DNA of 64,000 nt from Hydractinia symbiolongicarpus (lineage: Eukaryota; Cnidaria; Hydrozoa; Anthoathecata; Hydractiniidae). This document shows, in pieces, positions 10,701 to 22,400 of this stretch. Numbering within the stretch: the stretch's first letter is position 1; each line of letters starts with the position of its first letter. The stretch spans positions 17,992,501 to 18,056,500 of the forward strand of contig NC_079882.1 of NCBI RefSeq assembly GCF_029227915.1, in the 5' to 3' direction. The notes below the pieces were generated by a model. The model ran no database searches and was not told where the DNA came from. It worked only from the letters and a program-made list of their open reading frames with translations. The translations under genes were made by a program, and so were the position numbers.

Positions 10701-13069
10701 TCAGCTATTTTTCTCTTTTAAAAGTGGTGAACATTATCTATTAAAATACTGAAGTTCTTTTGTTCAGCAAGTGGGTGATTCTCAGTGACTGAATGTTTTA
10801 GGATGTGAGAGTTCTTATCGCGCTTTAAATTTTGTTTAAGTAAAAGTATATATATTTGATAAATAAAAAGAATCATTTATTTTCTTGATTTCCCGCTGTT
10901 TTCCCGCTTCTCTTTAAATTGTGGCTCTGAAGAAACTGTCGGCTTAAGTGTGCCCCCGAAATGAACCGCGTGGTGAAATTATTATTCAAGCCCGTAAAAT
11001 TGTACTCTGCAATGACGGGTTGTTTTTACACTTTTCCTTGTCATAACGGCGACCGTAGTACTTCTTTCACTTTCACAACCAAAGCTCACAAATATAAAAA
11101 ATATTGTACAGCTCATATTCACACTATAAATAACATTTTAAACTAAACTTGTTTTTTTTAAAAGCTAAACCGAATGTTTCTTCCTCCCTTAATTATATGA
11201 CCATATGTGATGTTTTTGCGTTGTTTTTAATATGCTACTATGGATTCGTTTAGACCTAAATTTTATCGACAAAACTTTTGTCTATGTTTGTCCGACAAAA
11301 ATTTGCCCATGGTATCTCGGGAGTGAACAATGGTCAGTTGTGGCTTCCCTCTCGTGTTCCCCCGTCTGAATTTGTACAACATCTACATGTAGTAAAAATA
11401 TTTGTATATATTTAGGTAAAATGTGCACGGACAAGCTTGTTTTCCTGTAATTTTTCAAGTTGATGTTATTTATCTCGTTTATTTATACAAAATAACGTTT
11501 TCCTTTTTCATCTAGGCAAACCCGTCCAGTTTAAAGAAATTTCTGCACGTGCTTAAGTTAGCATATAAAGGAGAAGACACTTCATCTGAAGATAAATTAA
11601 ATACATTAGTGCACCCTAACAGCTGTGATCTTGGCAAGCCGAAAACATATATGAAAATATTAACAAAAGAAAATTACCCAATACGAAAATCGTTTCCTCC
11701 AAGCTTAGAGTCTTTATTAGTACTTCATTGTTCACTGAAAAAATTTGATAGACGCATTTTGAAACTGTTTAATCTAAAAGTGTTGGATTTAAGTTACAAT
11801 AACCTAACCAACTTGTGTCCAAACATGGATAGCCTGATCCATCTCTGGTCGGTTAATTTGTCGAACAATTCTTTCCAAACAGTTCCTTCGTGTTTAATGG
11901 GTGCTGAAGTATCGAAGCGCATAACATTACTCGACTTATCATACAACCAAATAAAATATCTTCCCAATCGATTACGATATATGAAGGAGCTAATTACTCT
12001 GATGTTGAGCAGAAATGAGATAGAATATTTACCTGCGAATTTTGGTCGGTTACAAAAGTTAAAATACTTATATCTGGAGCATAACAAGATAAATGTACTA
12101 CCGTGGAGCTTTCGAGTACTTCAGCTAAACCAGTTAAATTTAATGGGAAATTTGTTTGATAAGAAGAAGTGCGAGCTAAAAAGCAGCATCCTCGATAGTG
12201 TTCCATCCTTATTTGAGCTGTCAGCACGATGCATTGCCACGAATAAGTATGCAATTGTGTTAGAGTAATTTCTAAGTTTGAACAAAACGAATCTGCAATA
12301 AGCCAACCGTTTCGGCAGGAAGTTCTACGGTGTATTATTGATTTAGTAGTCCTCTACGGGGGAGTATTTGCTTTAGTTAATTGTGCAGAAGAATGCTAAT
12401 TATTTCAACTGGCACAGCAAAAGTGAATAGTACAAAATGAGTTCAAGTTTGTAAGCACTGCTTTATGAAACCTAAATGAAACGTAAAAAGCAAAAAAAAA
12501 ACTGTTTTTGATTTATTTTGTTTTTTAAAACGAATTTCAGAAATACAAATCTAGCTTCGGTAAATTCCAGATCACTTAAAAATACCAAACGACCGTTGCA
12601 GTTTGGCACTAACGAAACCAACTTAACATAAAATAATAATGCAAATGATCAATTAGTAAAAATAATAGGTTTTGTACCTTGTGCAGCAGAGTAGTCTGTT
12701 ATAACACTCAAAAAACTAATAATTTCCGTACCGCTACACTAGACTTGTATCCTGTCGCGCTTCATTATGTTTTCTTTTTTTTTGTTTAGAATTAGGATTC
12801 CAGAAGACTATCTACCACATTTTGTTCTTGAAAGAATCGAGAATGTGAAGTTTTGTCCATGTGGTACTCCGTGTTTTGCTTATTTTATACCATATGTGCA
12901 ACCATTTAATCTGTTGGAAGTTTCCTCTGTTGTCTCTTACGACCACTTCAGTGCAGGGCGCACTATGGCTAAAATAGTTGGCTATTTTTGCTCCAAAGTT
13001 TGCTATGAAAAATGGCTTGCTAATCCGAATACGCTTTTTACATCAAAGAAAGGGACGTTTAAAAATTGA
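7589..13069 (+). CDS. LRR1: Leucine-rich repeat protein 1 (CUL2 E3 ligase substrate receptor), four exons
   Basis: LRR1 (also PPIL5) is a nuclear and cytoplasmic adaptor of Cullin-2 ubiquitin ligases; the animal protein helps unload the replicative CMG helicase. The predicted protein has 425 residues, close to the human length of about 414. Exons 7589-7756, 9257-9355, 11516-12246 and 12790-13069 join in frame with GT donors and AG acceptors. Residues 1-130 match the conserved N-terminal region (MLLRCEVIVVN; KDPPHDLIISK). About 154-305 are leucine-rich repeats with LDLSYN-type cores (LKVLDLSYNNLTNL, ITLLDLSYNQIKYLP, LKYLYLEHNKINVLP). The C-terminal domain keeps its paired cysteines (CPCGTPCF at 355-362 and YFCSKVCY at 398-405). 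The ATG at 7589 is chosen because it aligns with the family start; the frame upstream lacks a convincing ATG. No defects are seen. Confidence 0.93.
9257..9355 (+). CDS. LRR1: LRR1 exon 2
   Basis: Thirty-three codons between TTTTAG and AAG|GTAAG, phase 0 on both sides. The encoded FIEEGKCTLSMKDPPHDLII matches the conserved EGK...L..PP.D segment of the family. It has no internal ATG-led frame of length, so it is easily missed by ORF finding. Confidence 0.88.
9356..11515 (+). other. LRR1 intron 2 contents
   Basis: 2160 bp. Four spaced copies of a CAAATTTAAAGCAG-like word occur at about 9560, 9593, 9676 and 9711. Two exon-like open stretches lie at 10030-10095 (KRKVYDYCDSSGNGTLCFNW in one frame, behind TTTTAG) and 10156-10316 (SDEDDLQRPTPEKREENRK). 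These may be relics of a transposase or other gene, but I cannot assign them. Confidence 0.35.
11516..12246 (+). CDS. LRR1: LRR1 exon 3 (leucine-rich repeats)
   Basis: Starts after CATCTAG with ANPSSLKKFLHVLKLAYKG and carries all the leucine-rich repeats. It ends phase 2 at AATAA|GTATGC. The reading frame continues past the donor to 12268, but family comparison shows that extension is intronic. Confidence 0.9.
12790..13069 (+). CDS. LRR1: LRR1 exon 4 (Cys-rich C-terminus)
   Basis: Follows a T-rich tract and TTTAG. A second in-frame AG six bases on (AATTAG, exon start 12796) is an equally legal acceptor and would drop two residues (Ile-Arg). The product ends ...SKKGTFKN with TGA/TAA context at 13067-13069. 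Confidence 0.88.
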
Positions 13070-13904
13070 AGGAAGCAACTTATAGAGGGTTAGAACTTTT
13101 AAGAAAAAGCTTTACCGATGAAGATGTACACCCACTTTCGTGTTATTCTAGGTGTGTGAGTAACGACATTACGAAACAAGGACAGGACCATCTACGACGG
13201 AGAAAATATAATTGTTTTTTAATGCGTATGTGCAGATCAGGGTAAATCCCCCCCAAGAATTTCCATTCTCACTTCGACTCGATAGAAACCATTTTAAGGT
13301 TGTAAGTATAAATGTGATATGGAAATATTACTAAAAAAAGCAACCAGAACATTTTTTGTGTTTTTAACGGCTTGTCAGTTTCTTTGTCAGTTTTACATTT
13401 TTTCAATTTTTGACAATAGGCATATTTGTTTTGATTTTTGCGTCAGCAGATATATTTGTTTTGTTTTTGCTTCTGTACAAAATTGTTTATGTTGCCAATG
13501 TTTGTCCAGCATTCAGAATATGTAAAAAAGGTACTGTAAAAATTTTTTTCAGATATAAATATACTAGTTCTATTTAAAGTCCTGAATAAATCAGGAAAAT
13601 CATAGAGGTTGCAAATCTGAACGTTTTCTTTGCGCATTTTTTTCGCTTGACTAGAATATTTTTATAAAGATGAAAGATAAACATCTCTGTTGGATTTTTT
13701 TGCTTGTTAGTATAAACTGCGGAGTATAAACACATCCGACCATGCGTGCATTGATTATTAAACTTGTGTCCTACACGGTAGTAAAAAAATATGAGCACTA
13801 AGGAACAACAACATGGTAAATGAACATACCAGCACGTCTTTTCTATAAAAAACATTAAAAAACTATTACATCAAACCCATGAGATTTAGTCATTACAAAT
13901 ATTA
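13070..13904. other. 3' flank of LRR1
   Basis: No coding signal is recognised. An AATAAA at 13585-13590 is the first good polyadenylation hexamer downstream of the LRR1 stop, about 515 bases away. Confidence 0.4.
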
Positions 13905-14957
13905 TCTATATAATAATACGCCAGTTCCGTGTCTCTGTGACAGGCAAAGTTGATATCGCCATTTTCCTTTGATGTTGCCGAAATTCTCTTTGAAGTCGCC
14001 GAAAAAAATTATGTCTTCTTTGTCGTGAAAAGCTGCGAGTTTTATGTGGTTTGTTAAATGAAGCTCTAGCACAAAGTAACGGAAATTGTGTTTGCAAAAA
14101 AGATGGCTGTTCTTTTTAAGCAATTTCTACTCTTTCCTTCAAAATAAATCTTTACAAAAGCATTTAAAAAGGGCCATGGTATATAAATGAAGTATAGAAA
14201 GGTTTCTGTAAGGTTTGTTTATGTTTTTTTCAATTTTGATGATATTATTGATGCGAGACATGTTTGTTAGCTAGCATCATAAAACCAACCACACCAACAA
14301 CAACCTAATAGCTAGCTAGCTAGCTTGGACTTTATAAATATGTAGCCATGTTCTTTATACCTAGCAAAGTCTCCAGTTTATATTTAAGTGACCAGCTATT
14401 AGCTGCTGTAGCTACCTTATTTTAGCTTCAGTTTTATGTTGCTTTTTACATGTAAGCTAATCTTAGTGGTCTTTGCTAAGAATGTGACTGTAACTTATTT
14501 TAATTGACATTTTAAGATTAAATTAACAAGCCACAACAACTTTTAAAAAAGTATTACATAATATTTAAGAAGAGTTTAAGGACTGTTTTTAAGCAAATAA
14601 TGTATTTTTCACAATCGACATTTCAGTTTAAAATGTTTGGTAAAGTCAGTACGGATCACGAGACAAAAAAATTGTTTTGTTAACTGGTTAATTTTTACAT
14701 TTTGTGCATATTTTTGCGGGAGATGATGGTATTTTACACCTTGCACGCCGTTGTTTTTTCATATTTTGTCTGACGTTTTGTTGGGAGGATTTCATGCGAT
14801 TTGACATTTGATATTTTGTGTTAGATTTTAAGAACTTTTTTGTTAAATTATGACTTATATACTTTCTTTTTATGCATTTTCAGATTATTTTTTTTAGTAA
14901 AAGGCATATTCATGTTTTTCTGCCTAAGTGGATTTTTCCACGGGCCTAATCTACTAG
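13905..14957 (+). mobile_element. Non-autonomous Helitron, family A, complete copy (1053 bp)
   Basis: The 5' end TCTATATAATAATACGCC follows an A (13904). The 3' end carries the hairpin GTGGATTTTTCCAC at 14929-14942, then about 15 bases and CTAG at 14954-14957, followed by T. TC...hairpin...CTRR inserted between A and T with no duplication is the canonical Helitron signature. No Rep/helicase gene is present. The interior from about 14600 contains units of the satellite that forms large arrays elsewhere in the window. Near-identical sequence recurs at 14988-15646 and, inverted, at 52290-53095. Confidence 0.8.
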
Positions 14958-14987
14958 TAGTTAATATTTCTGTTATGGCTAATCTTG

Positions 14988-15646
14988 TCTATATAATAAT
15001 ACGCCAGTTCCGTGTCTCTGTGACAGGCAAAGTTGATATCGCCATTTTCCTTTGATGTTGCCAAAATTCTCTTTAAAGTCGCCGAAAAAATTATGTCTTC
15101 TTTGTCGTGAAAGCTGCGAGTTTTATGTGGTTTGTTAAATGAAGTTCTAGCACAAAGTAACGGAAATTGTGTTTGCAAAAAAGATGGCTGTTCTTTTTAA
15201 GCAATTTCTACTCTTTCCTTCAAAATAAATCTTTACAAAAGCATTTAAAAAGGGGCATGGTATATAAATGAAGTATAGAAAGGTTTCTGTAAGGTTTGTT
15301 TATGTTTTTTTCAGTTTTGATGATATTATTGATGCGAGACATGTTTGTTAGCTAGCATCATAAAACCAACCACACCAACAACAACCTAATAGCTAGCTAG
15401 CTCGGACTTTATAAATATGTAGCCATGTTCTTTATACCTAGCTAAGTCTCCAGTTTATATTCAACTGACCAGCTATTAGCTGTTGTAGCTAGCTTATGTT
15501 TGCTTCAGTTTTATGTTGCTTTTTACATGTAGCTAAGCTAGCTGCCGTAGTGTTATCTTAGTGGTCTTTACTAAGAATGTGACTGTAACTTATTTCATTT
15601 GACATTTTAAGCTTAAATTAACAAGCCACAACAACTTTTAAAAAAG
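14988..15646 (+). mobile_element. Helitron family A, second copy, 3' part missing
   Basis: Nearly base-for-base repeat of 13905-14560, starting TCTATATAATAATACGCC. It stops at AAAAAAGT where another Helitron (15647-17041) begins; the first copy continues there with ATTACATAAT. This copy was therefore split or truncated by the next element. Confidence 0.78.
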
Positions 15647-17041
15647 TCTCTTTAATAATAGCCGTATTCCGTCTGTCTGTCTGTGTGTCCGCGAAAGCCG
15701 CGTCCCGTAACGGAAACACGAAATTTTGTAAATTACGCGCCGATACCAAATGCGATATATTTTTACCGACTTTGTTTTGACCGCTCGCGCGTGGAATACC
15801 ATTCACAACGCCTGATTCTTTAAAAAAACCCAAGATTTTCGCGACCAGAAAGAATCCAAGATTTTCGCGGAACGAAGGCCATTTTGATAATGGTCGTGTT
15901 TGTAGTCAGTGTGTGAGGTTTGTAGGCCTGTTTGACTTTTTTATCTTCTAAAAGCCTTATATATTTGTAATATTTGTTTTCTGTTTGTTTTCAATGTTAG
16001 GATAAATATATTGTCACGTTTTTTAGCCAAGTACAGATCTTAAACTCACCAGTTTTAGGATGTTTGGCTAGGAACGAAGATTAGCTAGCTATAGCTACTA
16101 GCTGGCTAGAGCCTCACTTATTGCTATTCTGTTTGGTATAAGAGCTTTTTATCCTAGCCAACATTTATTTTTATGTTGAGGCTGTGGCTATTTAGCTAGC
16201 TCCTTAAAAAGTGAAAGTATAAAAATGCAGTTTTGCTACAACAATATTCTTAAGATATAGCTACATATTTTATTATTTTTCTGCAAACTTTTTCTGCAAA
16301 TGAAATGGCTGAGCGATTGTTTTGGCTGGACGAGTAACGACAGGCTGTTCCCTGTGTTTTTATTTAAACCGAAGTTGCAATGAACATTTTTGGAAAAGGG
16401 TAATACGCCTTATGCGCCTGTTCAACTGTGTTTAACTGTACTAAGCGGTTAGCCCAGTGTTAAAAACAGACTGTTTTTTGTAAAAGGCTGTTACGCCTAT
16501 GGGCATGTGCAACACCGTTTACCTGTATATACTAAGGTCAGCCCACCACTGTGACAATTAATTTTTAAACTTTCTTGGGAATCACGCCTAGACTAACCGC
16601 TCAGCCCTGTGTCTGCGGGAAAGTTTTTTTCAAAAGGGTATTATTCCTATATGCTGTACAACACGGTTTAACTGTACTAAGCGCTCAGCCCAATGTCACG
16701 ATTAATTTTTTAACATTTAAAAAGACTTATTCCACAAAATAAAATAATATTGACCGATTGTTTTTGCTATGACAGGGTAACAACGGTTTGTAAACTCTGT
16801 TTTTATATCAGTTATCGTTGCGGGAAAGTTATTTTTTGAAAAATATGTTACAGTCGCACACTATAATGGTGTATGCGCTTCAAATGATTAACGACATACT
16901 GTATACCTGTACTAAAGCGCTCCACCTGATCGTGTGGGACAGTTTACGGCTCTTATTAAGCGCTCCACAGAGTGTTCAATGCCGGATCACACCTTTACTT
17001 GTGGCTTAACCCGGCGTTTCGACGCCGGGTTTCCCGGCTAG
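15647..17041 (+). mobile_element. Non-autonomous Helitron, family C
   Basis: Begins TCTCTTTAATAATAGCCG and ends with a strong hairpin, CCCGGCGTTTCGACGCCGGG (8-bp stem, TTCG loop, 17010-17029). The terminus TTTCCCGGCTAG follows at 17030-17041. The interior from about 16330 has four or five diverged units of about 120-150 bp with the words TACTAAGCG and CAGCCC. No protein-coding capacity. A related but decayed copy seems to lie at 59160-60400. Confidence 0.75.
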
Positions 17042-17043
17042 TA

Positions 17044-17758
17044 TCTCTATAATAATACAGAGCTTCTGTCTGTGACTTTTGCAAAGTGGATAAAATTTCT
17101 TTGATAAAGTCTATAAAACATCGCCTATAAGCAAACTTTGACGCTAGAGCAAAATTGACGTCAAAGGAAAGTGTATTAAGATTAGGGAAGACATTGCATT
17201 GCACTTTTAAATTTAAGGCTAAATAACTTGGAAACGGATGGAAATAACTGACGTCACCTCCTGCGTGGGTAACTAGGGACCACCTGGGACCAATTTGGAT
17301 AAGTTTCCCAAACCTGGGTCTCCCTGAATCCGTTTCGGAATGGACGGTTTGATGACGTCATCACAAAACCTACAAACCCCAATATCTCTGCAGCCGTTTG
17401 TCAAAAGTCCATGTTCCTATACATTTTCTTGATCAGCATTTCAAGATCTATACGATGAGTGCAACGGGTGTACAAATTTGTGAAGAATTTTTTTTCGGAA
17501 CTTTTGGTAGCGACTTTGCTGACGTCAGCAAAATTTTTAAGCCCTTATATCTCCTTAAGCGTTTGTCAAAAACATACGATACTATACATTATTTTGATCA
17601 ACGTTTTAACATCTACACCTTACAGAAAACGAAAGGACTAAATTTCACCAATTTTCTCTTTGTATATGCACTGCTGACGTCAGCAAAAAAACTAAAGCAA
17701 CCTATTTTTCCATTGTTCTTCTGCCATAGTGGATTTTTCCACAGGCTTTACTGACTAG
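17044..17758 (+). mobile_element. Non-autonomous Helitron, family D (715 bp)
   Basis: 5' TCTCTATAATAATACAGAGC after TA; 3' end GTGGATTTTTCCAC...CTAG at 17755-17758. Contains two diverged internal units (about 17385 and 17545) built on CGTTTGTCAAAA...CATTTTCTTGATCA, and four perfect TGACGTCA octamers (17249, 17353, 17520, 17675). The next Helitron begins at the very next base. Confidence 0.8.
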
Positions 17759-20700
17759 TCTCTTATAATAATACGGAGCTTCTGTCTGTGACTTTCGCAA
17801 AGTGGATAAAATATAAAATACATATGCATACATAAAACGGTTCTGTAATTTATCAAACTTTAACGGTAAACAATATTAACGTCAAAGGAAAGTATATTAA
17901 CATAAGTGAAGCCATTACAGTGCACTTAAAACTTTGAGGCCAAATAACTTGGAAACGAAGTGGTGGCGTCGATAATTTTTCACCGCGTGGGTAACTAGGG
18001 ACCACCTGGGACCAATTTGGGTAAGTTTTCCAAACCTGGGTCCCAAAATCTGTTTCGGAATGGACGGGTTGATGACGTCATCACAAAACCTACAAACCCC
18101 AATATCTCTGCAACCGTTTCTCAAAAGTACATGATCCTATATATTTTCTTGATCAGCATTTCAAGATCTATACGATGAAGGCAACAGGTATACAGATTTT
18201 TAACAAAAAAAAATTATTACTTTGAGGAGACTTTGCTGACGTCAGCACAATTTTTTAAGCCTTATAACTTATTAACCGTTCATCAAAAGTACATGATCAT
18301 ATACATTTTCTTGACCAGCGTTTTTGCGAAGCAATTGAGCTTTGCGAGCGAAGCGAGCGAAGCGAAATTGTGGAGCACGTTTGCTACACGCGAGGTATAC
18401 CAAGAGAATTATTGAGATTCTCAAAATTTCGATAGAAAAAAAATCATATAAAATCAGCGTAAAGAAATAGGACTGATATTTTTGCACATAAAGCTAGGGT
18501 ATTTTTTTTTCTAATAAAACAAATAAGTTTGGACCGAGGGGTTAAAGTATAAGTTTAGTAAAAAATGCAATAGGTACGGCTCGTACCCCCCCACCCCCGG
18601 ATTTTGACCCCCCCCCCCCCGTCTTTTGGTCCGGATTATACGTCCGCCGAACTTGAATACACAAAGAGGAATATGCCGTGAACAAGAAACGGCAGTCGGC
18701 ATTTTAGACACGTATATTTTACAGACCCAAAATATGCCTTATTTCTTTGTATTATAGCTAATTATGGTATAAATAATTAATTAATTACTTTGCAATTTTG
18801 CTTCTAATACTATTATAGTTGTATTTTAATGAAATATAATAGTATTAAAACGGTTTTATTCTTTTGAAAAAATTTATTGCTAGTCCTGTTTCTAATCGAC
18901 TTTACTTGTGTATTTTAAGCTTTTTTGTTGCTGTGCTTTTTCTGGAGATTTTAGTTGGATTGGAAAGCTCCTGTGTAAGGTACCCTTTCCTAAAGAAAAA
19001 TTGAAGTAATTTGTACAATTATAACGCGCCGAGCTGTGTTTTATTTTATTGTTTCTAAGAAGATGTAAGAATACAATATTATCAATTTTAATTGGTTTTA
19101 TCCAAATCAAGGTAAGGCTTAATCACACGAAAGGTAGCTAGCTAGCTAGAGCTCAGTTTTGTATAAAAGAATTGAAAGTAATTTGTAGAATACATATGGA
19201 GAAGCTGTATTACTACCTAACTGATAGCCAGATATAGGAAAACCTGTAGCTAGGGCGCAGACAAAACAAATAGCTCTGGGCGCTAGAGTGAGCTGACCAA
19301 CCGTTTTTTATCATTTTTTATTTATTATATATATAAGTAACCTGTTACAGTAATTAAAAAAATATCCACTTTTGCTATCAAACCAACAGCAATGTAATTG
19401 TCAATAGGAATTAGTTTTCCCTACACCCTCCCTGAGAACAAGGTTTAAAACGACATTAAAACATTAAAACTGTCATTAAACAGAACTTCAAGGATGCCCA
19501 AGCACCACGTCCTCTAAACGGCGTGGGCATCTTCGAAACTGCTTGTAATTTTAGAACAAAGGTGCTGATAAGCTGCATACGCCGTATAACGTGCAGGCGT
19601 TTTTGGGCAAGTTTAGCGTTTTGCAAAAAAATTGAAGTATTCACCTGAAAAAACCTGCATAGACCATAAAGTAAACTATGTGGTAGTAAAGTTCTTAAAA
19701 GAACTGTTTTTGATGGTTTTTGATAAAATTTACTTGATAAATAACTTTTAATTTTTATTAACTTCTTTCTCTTAAAGCATCTTTTTCCAACTATCGTCCA
19801 CAAGGTATGTTACAAGGAATTGAATTTTGAAAATGCTCCAGGCAAGTTCGGGAAAGTGCGGGCGGTTTTGGAAGACAATCACTAATTTAATTGGAAAAGT
19901 TGCCCGAACTTGCCCTTATATATGTGGCTGTTTGCAGCTTATTGACACCCTCTTATTTTAGAATATTCTTAGGAATAATAGACCAAGAGAAATTACATCA
20001 CAGTTTTTTGTCCACCGCCCACGTGTGTTTGAGAACAACCCACATAACAAAGTTCATTATTTTTTAAATTATTTGTGTAAAAATTACTATTTCATTCACG
20101 ATAAACCATTTGTCAGTCATTTTATTCGCCCAACAAAGAATCCTATCCAAGGTGCTTTTCTATTAGTGCTGAATTTAATAATTGACATGGTTCAGCATAG
20201 TTTTTAAAAGGGTCTGATTGCAAAATATGATTGCCAAAGTTCAGCACTTGTAATATTTGTGTATTTGTGTACTCAGCTTCTAAAACACACACAAGAGACA
20301 TTATAATTTCCTCTGGGTGATTACATTAATGTTGGTTGAAAAAAAACTGAATGATGAGAAGCATATGTTTTTCAATGGGTCTAGGACAATAAACTTATTT
20401 AATTTCCCCTGGCCTTGCATCAATCAAATTCTGAAAAAATAAACACTTCTAAAATGATTTTGTCAGATTTGAAAACTGTTGGTATGGTTGGAACTTTGTG
20501 TATAAAATTAGTAAAGTTGCCAAATTGTTTAGTTTTTTTCTTTTATACTTTTCCGGATTAGCCTTAATTATTTATAAGATGAAAAACAGTGCTTTTAATT
20601 CCATTGACTTGGCCATCCCTTAAAGGCACTGGAAGCTTCACTATATGAAAATGTTTTCTTTTTCTTTTAGATTGTGTACAATGGGAGTGAGTGATGTAAT

Positions 20701-21524
20701 CTTCTAATGCGTGTGGTGAAAAGAAGGCGAATCCGTTATTGTTTTTCTGCCCAAATTTGAAGCTATTTAATAAATCTTGATAAAGTTAAAAAACTGTTTT
20801 GATTTGTTTGTTTTTGTTTTAATTGTTTCCCGTGAGTTTTCGAAATTCGTTCCAGCAGATTCTGTGGCTTCTACTGCCGGTATTTTTACGTGAAAAAAAT
20901 ACTGTTTTGTTGTGAGGTCATTTACGAAATCGTTACGTTAGGACCAACTTCTGCGGGTTGTACAACTCGATGTATCACATATCTTTCGGAATACTGCTAA
21001 AAGTGTAATTTTGTATTGCGCTCTTTACTTTTACCATTCTGTGGGAAAAGGCGGTACAAAATTTTAACACGCGTTATTCGTTTTTGTTAGTTTCGCGTAA
21101 TCTAATTTTCTCGCACATTTTGAAAAGAATATCCCACGCACATCAAATACTCGCGCAGTCTATTCGCAAAAAAAACTGTTTTTGAGCAACGAATTGTTCC
21201 GCAGAGCGTTCATTTTCCTACCTCGTCCCCAGGGTTCTTCTATATGATATTCAATTTTGATGTATTTCGGAAGATGTTAGCGCCAAAGAAACAAGAAGCG
21301 CTAGGGACAAAGTATTGGATAGTTTAATTTTGCTTGCAACTTGCGAAATGCTTCGCAACCTTTTTTTTAATTTCTAGTAAGCTCTACACAATAGAGGCAA
21401 CGTGGAAAGAAGGTTCTAATTTTTTTTTGTGAATGGGTTGCTGTCGTCATCAAAACATCTAAAACAACCTATTTTCCATTGTCCTTCTGACTAAGTGGAT
21501 TTCTCCACGGGCCTTATCGACTAG
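17759..21524 (+). mobile_element. Helitron family D with a nested 3-kb insert
   Basis: 5' TCTCTTATAATAATACGGAG at 17759 directly abuts the previous CTAG. Sequence follows the family to about 18320, is interrupted, and resumes at about 21370 (TAAGCTCTACACAATAGAGG, as in 57920-57950). It finishes with GTGGATTTCTCCAC and CTAG at 21521-21524. Without the insert it would be a normal element of about 0.73 kb. Confidence 0.72.
18324..21358. mobile_element. Insert with short inverted ends inside a Helitron
   Basis: TTGCGAAGCA at 18324-18333 is matched by TGCTTCGCAA at 21349-21358. The flanks rejoin as continuous Helitron sequence. The left edge continues with repeated GCGAGCGAAGC words. The interior holds C-runs (18589-18620), a 13-bp-arm AT hairpin (18811-18846) and unassigned short frames; no transposase is recognised. 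The superfamily is unknown. Confidence 0.45.
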
Positions 21525-22266
21525 TCTATATAATAATACGCTAGGTGTGTCTGTCTGTGTGTCTGTGACAAGCAAAGTGGATGTCTTCATTTTCCTTTGA
21601 TGTTGCCGAAAAATGCATGTCTAATATGTTAAATTTTCTGACGTTACGACGCGACTAAAATAACACTACTTTAACATCAATATCCTATATTAAATTAATG
21701 AAGCCATTACAGTGCACCTAAAACTTTGAGGCCAAATAACCTGGAAACGAGGTGGTGACGTCAATGATTTTTCACCGCGTGGGTAACTAGGGACCAACTA
21801 GGACCAATTTGGGTAATTTTCCCAAACCTGGGTCCCCGAATCCGTTTCGGAATGGACGGGTTGATGATGTCATCGAAAAACCTTCAAATCCTAATATCTC
21901 TGCAACCGTTTGTCAAAAATACGCGATCCTATACATTTTCTTGATAAGCGTTTCAAGACCTATACAATGAAGGCAGCAGGTATACAAATTTCTAAAATAA
22001 AAATTTGGGGGGGTTTGACTGGCCATTGCTGACATCAGCAAAATGTTAAAACCCTTATGTCTCATTAACTGCTTATCAAAAAGATATGATCATATACATT
22101 TTCTTGGTCAGTGTTTTAACATCTGCATAGTACAGGCAACGAATAAACTAAATTTCGCCAAATATTTTTGTAATTGCACTGCTGACGTCAACAAAAAATC
22201 TAAAACAACCTACTTTTCCATTGTCCTTCTGCCTAAGTGGATTTTTCCACGGGCCTTATCGACTAG
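21525..22266 (+). mobile_element. Non-autonomous Helitron, family D (742 bp)
   Basis: Starts TCTATATAATAATACGCTAG immediately after the previous CTAG. Ends GTGGATTTTTCCACGGGCCT..CTAG at 22263-22266, directly followed by TCTATATATTAATACG of another element. Carries TGACGTCA at 21756 and 22183 and the same internal units as 17044-17758. Confidence 0.8.
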
Positions 22267-22400
22267 TCTATATATTAATACGCCTTGTGTGTGTGTGCGC
22301 ACGGTGAGGCCACGTCACACAAATCACAGGTCACTTTCTTACGACGTGGCGTTACGCTAAAATTTACCAAGTTAAAGAAAACGCAAATCAGAGGGTTACT
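22267..22400 (+). mobile_element. Helitron 5' end, body unresolved
   Basis: TCTATATATTAATACGCC at 22267 abuts the CTAG of the upstream element, followed by a short GT-rich tract. I cannot find its 3' hairpin before the inverted repeat that starts at 22586. Confidence 0.55.

Noticed and set aside
14310-14330. TAGC/GCTAGC runs as regulatory sites
   Set aside because: GCTAGCTAGC words are scattered over the whole window (6290, 14313, 15392, 19139, 34690, 52448) and look like genome-wide simple sequence.
13905-15646. LTR retrotransposon formed by the two direct repeats about 1.08 kb apart
   Set aside because: The repeats start with TC, not TG, and there is no primer-binding site, polypurine tract or coding sequence. 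Helitron termini explain both copies.
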